Made by a program: the position numbers and the translations under genes
Part shown: positions 57,320 through 64,000 of the stretch, in pieces
How the letters are laid out: every line of letters starts with the position of its first letter
Position numbering within the stretch: the first letter of the stretch is position 1
Source of the DNA: Desulfomicrobium apsheronum
GTDB taxonomy: Bacteria; Desulfobacterota; Desulfovibrionia; Desulfovibrionales; Desulfomicrobiaceae
NCBI RefSeq assembly: GCF_900114115.1
Contig: NZ_FORX01000001.1
Coordinates: forward strand, 372,001-436,000
Direction: 5' to 3'
Length of the DNA stretch: 64,000 nucleotides
Notes under the pieces: generated by a model
Database searches by the model: none
Told to the model about the DNA's origin: nothing
What the model saw: the letters and a program-made list of their open reading frames with translations, nothing else

Positions 57320-57958
57320 TCACGAACCGTAAAGGTGAAACACGAACAGACGCCCGCTGCCAATGGTGACAGTGGCCCGGTTTTCCACAAAGACGTTGCT
57401 CATGCCCCAACTGGTGCCGAAGGTCAGGGTGGCGTCATGGAGTGGGTATTCAAGGCCTGACAGGCTCACCCCGCGTGCCTCGGGCGTGGCGGGGAGCAGG
57501 GACAGCGTGTCACCCACGGTGCCTTCCAGGGTAAGGGGCTGGTCCGTGAGGTGAATGCATTGCTCCTGGTCCATGATGCAAGCCGGAATCCCGCCCGGCA
57601 GGCAGCGAGCCAGAAGAAAGAGATTGCCCAGGGTATGGTCGAGCCTGCCTCCGGTCGCCCCCAGTATCGAGATGCGCGTGGCGCCTTTTTCCAGAGCCAG
57701 TTCCATGGCCAGTTCGAGATCCGTGGCGTCTTTTTTGGGAGGATGGAGATGCAGCTCCACTCCCGCGTCCCTGTATCGGGCGAGCAGGTCGGTGGGGATG
57801 GAGTCCATGTCGCCGACGGCCAGATGTGGAAGCACGTCCATGGTGTGCAAATGCCTGCTGCCGCCATCGACGCCGATCAGCCTCTCGGCGGAAGAGATGA
57901 ATCGGCGGATTGCGGGAGAAAGAGCGAGTGGCCCGTTGGCCATGAGAACCCAGTGCAT
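57320..57958 (-). CDS. thiN: thiamine pyrophosphokinase
   Basis: This 212-residue protein has an N-terminal Rossmann-like domain with GVDGGSRHLHTMDVLPHLAV and GDMDSIP. PPKKDATDLELAMELAL and GATGGRLDHTLGN form the thiamine/ATP site. A C-terminal beta-domain covers about 140-212. It makes thiamine diphosphate. It is transcribed divergently from the aminopeptidase gene. Confidence 0.9.
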   Translation of the reverse strand: MHWVLMANGPLALSPAIRRFISSAERLIGVDGGSRHLHTMDVLPHLAVGDMDSIPTDLLARYRDAGVELHLHPPKKDATDLELAMELALEKGATRISILGATGGRLDHTLGNLFLLARCLPGGIPACIMDQEQCIHLTDQPLTLEGTVGDTLSLLPATPEARGVSLSGLEYPLHDATLTFGTSWGMSNVFVENRATVTIGSGRLFVFHLYGS

Positions 57959-58039
57959 TGTGCCTCCACGATCGAAAAGTGGCGTTCTTGCTGTTTCGGG
58001 CGCGTCCCGATACGAAGCCCCTAGTTAATCATGCGTGCC

Positions 58040-58097
58040 GAACAAGGCAAGGCGCCGGATGGTCTGCCTTGGTGGGTTTTGGCGCCTTGTCTTGTTC
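58040..58097. repeat. 17-bp inverted repeat in the aminopeptidase leader
   Basis: GAACAAGGCAAGGCGCC (58040-58056) and GGCGCCTTGTCTTGTTC (58081-58097) pair with one mismatch around a 24-base loop. It lies 24 bases before the aminopeptidase ATG and has no T run on either side. Confidence 0.7.
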
Positions 58098-58121
58098 CGA
58101 CAACCGGAAAAGGAGCCATCC

Positions 58122-59516
58122 ATGTTCGATTCCTCTGTCTACGCAGCCCGCCGGGCGGCGCTGGCCCGACTCGTAAGAAGCGGCTGCATTCTTCTGCCCG
58201 GCAATGATTTCATCGGCATGAACTATCGCGCCAACACGTTTCCCTTTCGTCAGGACGGCTCTTTTCTGTATTTCACGGGCCTTGATCGGCCGGGGCATTG
58301 CTTGTGGCTGGACTGCGAGAGCGGCGAAGAGATTCTTTTTGGTCCCGAGCCGGGCATGGAACACACCATCTGGAGCGGAGCGGCCCCTTCTCTTTCGGAA
58401 CGGGCGGATCTTTCCGGCATCGCCGTGAGCAAGGCCATGCACGAACTGGCGCATACCGTCAGGCAGGCAAAAGGCCAGGGGCGCAGCATTCATTACTCCC
58501 CAACCTATCAAGGCGAGACAGCCCTGCTCTTGTCAGGCGTCCTGGGCATCCCGGCCCTGGAGCTGGAGGCAGGTTTTTCAAGCATCCTTGTGCAGGGCAT
58601 CGTGGAATTGCGTAGCGTCAAGAGCCCCGCAGAAGTGGCGCAAATCCGTCAGGCCATCACGATTTCCGCTGACGTTTACGACCGCCTCATGCAATCATGC
58701 GTTCCCGGTGCGAGGGAGATGGAACTATATGGTCGCTCTCAAGGGCTGATTTTTTCGCATGGCAGCCGGGAAGCATTCCCCATGATCCTGTCCCGCCGCG
58801 GGGAGGTGCTGCACAATCACACTCACGATCAGATTCTGCGCGACGGCGATCTGCTGCTGGTCGATTCCGGGGTGGTTTCGCCCTTGGGGTATGCCTCGGA
58901 TATCACGCGCACCCTGCCTGTGGGCGGGCGGTTTTCCAGTCGGCAAAAGGAGATATACGAGATTGTGCTCGAAGCGCTGGCGGTCGGGACATTGAACATG
59001 GCTCCGGGCGTGCCCTTTGTGGAATGTCACCTCGCTGCCGCCAGGGTTGTGGCCAAGGGCCTTACGGATCTTGGGCTCATGCTGGGCGATCCGCTTGAAG
59101 CTGTGCAGCGGGGCGCGCACGCGCTCTTTTTTCCGCATGGGCTCGGGCACATGCTGGGACTCGATGTGCATGACATGGAGGCGCTGGGGGAGGATTTCGT
59201 GGGATATGACCATGAGTTCAAGCGCGCTGCCCAGTTTGGCCTGTCAGGCTTGCGCATGGCCCGCAGACTCAGGCCCGGGTTTGTCATGACCGTGGAACCC
59301 GGCATTTATTTTATCCCAGCTCTCATCAGACAATGGCGGGAGCAGCGGCGGCTTGAAGAGTTCATCAATTACGAGGCGCTGGATGCCTATCTTGATTTTG
59401 GAGGCATTCGCATAGAGGATGACGTGCTTGTTACCGAAGATGGCAGGGATGTCTTGAGTAAGGACATTCCCAAAAGCGTGGACGATATTTGCAAGCGAAT
59501 GGGAGATGCGTCGTGA
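58122..59516 (+). CDS. pepP: Xaa-Pro aminopeptidase (M24B, aminopeptidase P type)
   Basis: This 464-residue protein has an N-terminal AMP_N domain (FLYFTGLDRPGHCLWLD) and a C-terminal pita-bread M24 domain. Metal-site landmarks are LLVDSGVVS, SDITRTLP, FFPHGLGHMLGLDVHD, TVEPGIYF and IRIEDDVLVT. It removes N-terminal residues before proline using two metal ions. AAAGGAG precedes ATG 58122 by about 6 bases. It overlaps the next gene at GTGA. Confidence 0.92.
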   Translation: MFDSSVYAARRAALARLVRSGCILLPGNDFIGMNYRANTFPFRQDGSFLYFTGLDRPGHCLWLDCESGEEILFGPEPGMEHTIWSGAAPSLSERADLSGIAVSKAMHELAHTVRQAKGQGRSIHYSPTYQGETALLLSGVLGIPALELEAGFSSILVQGIVELRSVKSPAEVAQIRQAITISADVYDRLMQSCVPGAREMELYGRSQGLIFSHGSREAFPMILSRRGEVLHNHTHDQILRDGDLLLVDSGVVSPLGYASDITRTLPVGGRFSSRQKEIYEIVLEALAVGTLNMAPGVPFVECHLAAARVVAKGLTDLGLMLGDPLEAVQRGAHALFFPHGLGHMLGLDVHDMEALGEDFVGYDHEFKRAAQFGLSGLRMARRLRPGFVMTVEPGIYFIPALIRQWREQRRLEEFINYEALDAYLDFGGIRIEDDVLVTEDGRDVLSKDIPKSVDDICKRMGDAS

Positions 59517-60367
59517 GAAAGATCAGTCTGCACGGCGGGCACAGCGGACAATACTGCGATCACGCCCGCGACACACTGGCGGATATCGTGGCGGCCTATC
59601 ATGGAGCCGGATTTGAATGCATCGGCCTGACCGAGCACATGCCGCCTTTTGGCGACGCCGGACTGTATCCCGATGAAATCGAATTGGGCAGAACGTCGGG
59701 CTGGATGGAGGCTCGGTTTGCCCTCTATGTGGCCGAAGCCAGATCCCTTGCGCGCGCTTACCATGATCGGATGCGGATTCTGGTGGGCATGGAGACTGAA
59801 TGGTATCCGGGTTGCACAGAATGGGTAAAGGAACTGCGCCAGTATTACGCGCTTGATTACGTAGTGGGCTCGGTCCATCACGTTCAGGGTGTTTGTTTTG
59901 ATTTTTCCCGGGAGTCCTACTACAAGGTTGCCGCGCGGTGTGGTGGAACCAGCCGGATGTATGCGGCCTATTTCGACGAGCAGTTCGAAATGTTGCGGGA
60001 GATCAAGCCGGAGGTTGTGGGGCACTTCGATCTCATCCGACTCCACGACCCGGACTATTTGCAAACCATGGCGGAGCCGGAGGTCTGGAAACGGATCATA
60101 CGCAATCTGGAATGGATTCAAGGCGCCGGCGCCTTCCTTGATATCAACGCGCGGGCCCTGCTGAAAGGCCAGCCCGAACCATACGTTTGCGCGCCGATCC
60201 TGGACGCTGCGGCAAAACTTGGGATTGGCGCAGCCTACGGCGACGACGCTCATGGGGTGGCGGATGTCGGGTACGGGTTTGCGCAGGTAGAAGAAGTGCT
60301 AGCAGTGAGAAAGATGCGAGGACCTGAGGCTTCAATCGCCCCGATTTTAGGGAGTCTCTGCGGCTGA
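59513..60367 (+). CDS. hisK: PHP-family histidinol-phosphatase
   Basis: This 284-residue protein has PHP metal motifs LHGGHSGQYCDHA at the N terminus, GLTEHMPP, GMETEWYPG, VGSVHHVQG, GHFDLIRL and GDDAHG. The layout fits histidinol-phosphatase of the HisK/HisJ type in histidine synthesis. The start is GTG 59513, overlapping the aminopeptidase stop, with GGGAG 7-8 bases before. Its end overlaps the convergent membrane gene by 21 bases. Other PHP phosphatases remain possible. Confidence 0.85.
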   Translation: MRKISLHGGHSGQYCDHARDTLADIVAAYHGAGFECIGLTEHMPPFGDAGLYPDEIELGRTSGWMEARFALYVAEARSLARAYHDRMRILVGMETEWYPGCTEWVKELRQYYALDYVVGSVHHVQGVCFDFSRESYYKVAARCGGTSRMYAAYFDEQFEMLREIKPEVVGHFDLIRLHDPDYLQTMAEPEVWKRIIRNLEWIQGAGAFLDINARALLKGQPEPYVCAPILDAAAKLGIGAAYGDDAHGVADVGYGFAQVEEVLAVRKMRGPEASIAPILGSLCG

Positions 60368-60787
60368 GTTCTTCCATGCACGCCAGAGCAACCTGCTGGA
60401 ATAGGCTAGGCCGCTGCCGACCATGACGTAGAGGCCGGTCTTTATTCCGGCTTCAATTGGAAGCACGCTCAGGGTGCGTCCGAATATGATCATGACCGCG
60501 ATGAGCAACCAGTTCCGAACGGAAAAAAGCCCTCCCAGACAGGTACGCGAAGGTTTGGCTCCGATGTGCAGAATAATCCTGTCGGCTACTCGGTCCAGGA
60601 TGAGTCTACTTTTGAACATCCCCAAAATCGCACCAGCCACGATCACCGCCAGCAGCATGCCCCAGGAATCTTCCTGGAAAAGATAAATTCCCTTTGCGGA
60701 GAGAAAAAAACCCACTCCTGACCACACAAGGGCGGCGGTGAGCTGGCGCGTGCGGGGGTAGGCTCGGGGGGTGATGCGTTCGAGCAT
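60347..60787 (-). CDS. small membrane protein of unknown function
   Basis: This 146-residue protein has about four hydrophobic segments (LTAALVWSGVGFFLSAKGIY, then one near 50-68, one near 95-112 and one near 118-135). I recognise no family. ATG 60787 follows AAAGGAAA, about 11 bases upstream. It is transcribed convergently with the phosphatase gene. Confidence 0.7.
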   Translation of the reverse strand: MLERITPRAYPRTRQLTAALVWSGVGFFLSAKGIYLFQEDSWGMLLAVIVAGAILGMFKSRLILDRVADRIILHIGAKPSRTCLGGLFSVRNWLLIAVMIIFGRTLSVLPIEAGIKTGLYVMVGSGLAYSSRLLWRAWKNSAAETP

Positions 60788-60814
60788 TAGTGATAGCTTT
60801 CCTTTTGGAGCGAT

Positions 60815-60842
60815 ATTTTGAAATAGCATAGGGGAGTGTCAA
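60815..60842 (-). promoter_or_regulatory. promoter of the small membrane protein gene
   Basis: On the minus strand, TTGACA (60842-60837), a 16-base spacer and CAAAAT (60820-60815), about 30 bases before the ATG. Confidence 0.5.
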
Positions 60843-60852
60843 ACGTAAACAA

Positions 60853-60876
60853 GCCGTCTTGGAAAACCAAGACGGC
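60853..60876 (-). terminator. terminator of the PilY1-like gene
   Basis: GCCGTCTTGG and CCAAGACGGC form a perfect 10-bp stem with a 4-base loop, 25 bases after the stop. On the minus strand it is followed by TTGTTTACGTTT. Confidence 0.7.
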
Positions 60877-60901
60877 ATGCTTTCACTTATATAAAGCCGA
60901 G

Positions 60902-63900
60902 TTAATTAACGTTTTTTCGCCAGAAAAGTGTTTTGGCTCCAATATCAATAGTAGTTTCGATGGGGATGATAGCGCCAGAACTGGTTTGGATAAATGCGGT
61001 TGCGCCACCCTCGCCGACATGGATTGTCGGTGTCGTAGCCATGCCTTTTCCAAGACCGACAAAGGTGGCGAAGGTGTCGCCAACACCTCGGAAAATAGGA
61101 TCATAATAGGCTGTCCCTGTTTTATAGTACAGGCCATAGAGCCGGCTTTGTCCTTCTACCATGCAGATATCAGTTCCAGGGAGGTAGCTTGTGAAAAGTA
61201 CCGCGCCTCCTAATGCGCTGGCTTGGCCAAGTACTCGCTCCCAAGGTTCAGTGAAATCAAGTCTCCAGCCTCCTGTATGTTTGCCAGCCTCTTCTTCGAG
61301 TTTGTTCCAATCCCAAGGAGTTGTAGTATTTGTCCAGTTCTCATCTTTGTAATGGATGTTTACGCACTCCTTTGTGTACGTATAGTAGCACATTCCATTG
61401 TCTTCAAGATAAACTCGTGTGCTGTTAAAAAGATCGTTAGTGCTGACAGATCCTGCAGAGAATGGATCGGTTGCATTCCATATAGGGTCTTTTATTCCAT
61501 AGAATGTCCTGTATTGTTCTGTGTCACCTTCTTGCGGAATATCATAGCTGTCGAAAAAGCGGCCAGCGCCAAAGTAAATCCATATATTTTTAGTTTTGTC
61601 AGTTACTATTGTTGGTGCGGCAACTACTGGTTGTTGTACATCTATCAAAAGAGATTGTTTCCAATTAGTTCCTTGAGCTTCGTTATTCGTAAGGAACCGA
61701 TATAATTTTCCTGAATAATTGGTGTTGAGAATGCCCGAGACTGTTCCGTAATACAGGGCATCAGTTTTAAATTCTTTATTTATATTTTTAGAGTTAAAAT
61801 CAAAGTCAACTGAAGCAATATCGCCAATAAATGATTTGTTTTCAGTGGTTGCAGCGCTTAAAGATGTGCTTGCAAAAGCCCCGTTTGAATTTTTGACGAC
61901 AGTGCTAAATGTTCCACCATGAAGTACTTTTACTGCTTGTGCAGCGTCTACTGTTCTGGACAAGTCCATTAGGTCAAGAACAAAGAGTTGGCCTGGTTGG
62001 CTACTCGTGACGGTGTCGAGCTTCGTAAAGTGCGCTACTCCATTCTCGTCGGCAGGGCCTGAGCCGAAAACTAGGTACCACTTATTGTTCAAAGAAGTTG
62101 AGTTGGTGTGTGCGGTAGTCATTGGCATTATGGCGGGCGAGCACGTTGTAAAGCCAAGCCTAGGAACGCGCACTTCGCCAAGTAGCTTCGGAGGGTTTTC
62201 GGGGTTAGTTATGTCCATGATTACATATGCTGAGCCCGTGGTGCGATGGCCACTCGAACTGCCGCTTTTGGCTACATCAACCTCGATATTGCCGCCACCT
62301 AGGCCCATTCCGGCTACGAGTATTGTGCCCCATCCTTTTGGATAGTCAGGGTCGTTCTCATCAAAAATGCGAACATCAAAGGCGCGTGGCATGAGGTTCA
62401 TGTATGGAACATGGAGTCCGCCTCCGTATTCCGGGCTCATGAGCCATCTCAGGTGTGGAAGTAAATTGAACGGAACATAAGCCCACAGTTCCGCGCCAAG
62501 TTCAAATGCAGTGTCTGAAATAGTCCTTGTCTTGTCGAAGCTTCTATTGGCAGGGTTGTAGAATCCGCCGTTAAATGCATGAAGCATCCCGTCGTTAGCG
62601 CCGACATAAACAACCTGTCGCCTGTCTTTGTATTTTTGATAAAACTCGGCAAAAGATTTGTCTTTGTATATTATATGATAGTTGGCTGATGGTGCGCCTA
62701 CAATGAGTGGCGAAGATGTAACAATATCTCCAAGTCTCCATGTTGCTCCGTTGATTGTGCGAGATCTTACTGGATCAATAATTTCGTTAGTTACATTTTC
62801 ATCTATATCAAGTCCGCGAATAAATTCAACTTGGCGCTTTGCAAGTTTTTGCTGAACACTATAGTTGCTAAAAGCAGCATTCAATGGCAAGCCAATTTGC
62901 CCGCTACTTGACTCAAAAAGTGTAAGGTAAGAATAAAAATTTGAAGGTAAATTAATATCTGCCGTGTCAGACGGGAGAACAAAGTCTTGTATGTTGCTCG
63001 CTGGCACCTGATGACCTGCATCATCAACGAATGTAAAAATGTAACGTTTTTTATCAATACTCTTGTATGCACGTTGTTGAAGAATAGAAGGAGGGGTTCC
63101 GTCAGTTGAGCTAATAGAATTGAGCCAATCTGTTGTTCTCCATAGGAATTTGATGTCTTGAAGTTTTACCTCTTCATAAGTATTTAATTCTTCGCCCGTC
63201 AGTAAAGAATCTCCATTTGAATCAGTATACCTGTATATGATAACCGTATTGCCCACGTCGATAAACTTAATAATCTTGTCGGCAGCTAGGTCAAGTTTCT
63301 TATTATTGTTAGAGTCTTCCCGCATGTTTCCTTTGGCGTCGACAAAAAAGGCGTGAACTTGGCCAGACCAGTCTGGCGCAATGATTTCGGCGCTGTTTGC
63401 GTCCGTTGGAGGGAAGAACAAGGCTTGATATACCGCTCCCGCTCCACTTCGAGTCTGTGAGGTTACGGCCGCAGCGGTTCCAGACATAAGATTTCGAGTT
63501 GCTAGATCGAAAGCGTTGGAAATGGCCATTTCCAACGCTGATCCGTCTTCGCCTTCAAAAAAATTGACCGGCTTTGTTGGTTGCGGATTGTCATAATTTT
63601 TGTCGATGACCTCAAATACGGCAGAAACTTCCGTTGTCTGCCATTTGATATTGGGGACTGTGATCTTTTTCCCTTTTGCTGAGACTTTGACTGGCATTGT
63701 ATCGCCATTTTGATCGCGGAAGGCTCCAAAAATTGCAGCGTGCTGAAGTAGGTGGCTTCCCTTTCCAAAAGCTTGAACGACGTACAGAGTAGATGTTTGA
63801 GAGCCTTGTAAATCCTGTGGCCTCAGGTCGTTGCTCCGCATCCATCTTGCTGTGTCAATGACGTATGCTTTTGTATTTGGTTGCAAGTTTTGTCCAGTAA

Positions 63901-64000
63901 TGGGATCTTTGTATGCTCCGCCAACAACAGGATATTCTCCGATAGGAGGAATAAGTTTGTTGTCTCCATAAGGTATGGAATCGCCGAATGTGCTTTCTCC
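60902..64000 (-). CDS. PilY1/PilC-family type IV pilus protein, 5' end outside window
   Basis: The frame is open from the stop at 60902 to the window edge, giving at least 1,032 residues. The C-terminal half has the PilY1 beta-propeller landmarks VVYVGANDGMLHAFNGG, ELWAYVPFNLLPHL and GWGTILVAGMGLGGGN. Two Ca-binding-type loops are visible: TDSNGDSLLTGEEL, a good EF-hand loop, and DSNNNKKLDLAADK. PilY1 proteins sit at the tip of type IV pili and govern retraction and adhesion. Base composition is clearly AT-richer than the rest of the window. No other pilus gene is seen in the window. Confidence 0.88.
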   Translation of the reverse strand, partial: GESTFGDSIPYGDNKLIPPIGEYPVVGGAYKDPITGQNLQPNTKAYVIDTARWMRSNDLRPQDLQGSQTSTLYVVQAFGKGSHLLQHAAIFGAFRDQNGDTMPVKVSAKGKKITVPNIKWQTTEVSAVFEVIDKNYDNPQPTKPVNFFEGEDGSALEMAISNAFDLATRNLMSGTAAAVTSQTRSGAGAVYQALFFPPTDANSAEIIAPDWSGQVHAFFVDAKGNMREDSNNNKKLDLAADKIIKFIDVGNTVIIYRYTDSNGDSLLTGEELNTYEEVKLQDIKFLWRTTDWLNSISSTDGTPPSILQQRAYKSIDKKRYIFTFVDDAGHQVPASNIQDFVLPSDTADINLPSNFYSYLTLFESSSGQIGLPLNAAFSNYSVQQKLAKRQVEFIRGLDIDENVTNEIIDPVRSRTINGATWRLGDIVTSSPLIVGAPSANYHIIYKDKSFAEFYQKYKDRRQVVYVGANDGMLHAFNGGFYNPANRSFDKTRTISDTAFELGAELWAYVPFNLLPHLRWLMSPEYGGGLHVPYMNLMPRAFDVRIFDENDPDYPKGWGTILVAGMGLGGGNIEVDVAKSGSSSGHRTTGSAYVIMDITNPENPPKLLGEVRVPRLGFTTCSPAIMPMTTAHTNSTSLNNKWYLVFGSGPADENGVAHFTKLDTVTSSQPGQLFVLDLMDLSRTVDAAQAVKVLHGGTFSTVVKNSNGAFASTSLSAATTENKSFIGDIASVDFDFNSKNINKEFKTDALYYGTVSGILNTNYSGKLYRFLTNNEAQGTNWKQSLLIDVQQPVVAAPTIVTDKTKNIWIYFGAGRFFDSYDIPQEGDTEQYRTFYGIKDPIWNATDPFSAGSVSTNDLFNSTRVYLEDNGMCYYTYTKECVNIHYKDENWTNTTTPWDWNKLEEEAGKHTGGWRLDFTEPWERVLGQASALGGAVLFTSYLPGTDICMVEGQSRLYGLYYKTGTAYYDPIFRGVGDTFATFVGLGKGMATTPTIHVGEGGATAFIQTSSGAIIPIETTIDIGAKTLFWRKNVN

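Noticed and set aside
58040-58097. The inverted repeat as a terminator for thiN or pepP
   Set aside because: Neither arm is followed by a T run, and it lies upstream of both divergent genes.

Overview
This looks like a chromosomal segment from a sulfate-reducing deltaproteobacterium of the Desulfovibrionales. Desulfomicrobium or a close relative is my inference. The evidence is a complete qrcABCD menaquinone reductase operon, an MqnP-type prenyltransferase of the futalosine menaquinone route, a TunR-type tungstate regulator built on a XerC/D-like fold, tupABC, and a probable selenocysteine codon. Most of the window is GC-rich with dense, often overlapping genes (ATGA and TGATG junctions). The last 3.1 kb is visibly AT-richer.

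Layout. 1-6.8 kb (+): end of glmU, a small coiled-coil gene, zapA, 6S RNA, rny, a YmdB-type phosphoesterase, tyrS, mqnP and thrC. 6.9-20.5 kb (-): one continuous block running hom, apgM, thioesterase, amidohydrolase, lysS, lolC, lolD, bamA, skp, lpxD, fabZ, lpxA, lpxI. It joins central metabolism to lipid A synthesis and outer-membrane assembly. 20.6-32.2 kb (+): two tRNA-Ser genes, rfbC, qrcABCD, an acyltransferase, an MFS transporter, and a cobalamin riboswitch ahead of nrdG-nrdD (class III ribonucleotide reductase). 32.2-34.7 kb: FlgO-like and lipoprotein genes with no flagellar genes nearby. 34.8-42.3 kb (+): tupABC, an unknown gene coupled to tupC, an Hsp20, a Lon-like protease and a thioredoxin reductase. 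42.5-46.5 kb (-): two identical tRNA-Asn genes bracketing tunR, a radical SAM gene and a lipoprotein gene, plus a 0.6 kb repeat-rich stretch. 46.6-53.9 kb: a protein with two degenerate GGDEF domains and TPRs (-), then a tight + operon of metallo-beta-lactamase-fold hydrolase, small candidate selenoprotein, iron-sulfur flavoprotein, comF and hybrid histidine kinase. 53.9-60.8 kb: rplU, rpmA, obgE, proB, thiN (-), an M24 aminopeptidase, a PHP phosphatase and a small membrane protein (-). 60.9-64 kb (-): a PilY1-family gene running off the window.

How the genes fit together. Qrc moves periplasmic electrons into the menaquinone pool that MqnP helps build. The riboswitch probably switches anaerobic ribonucleotide reduction according to B12 supply. 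TunR and TupABC point to tungstate homeostasis.

The most novel-looking item is the 75-residue ORF at 49774-50001. It has a strong ribosome binding site, an in-frame UGA followed at the expected distance by a SECIS-like hairpin, and an ATGA overlap with an iron-sulfur flavoprotein gene.
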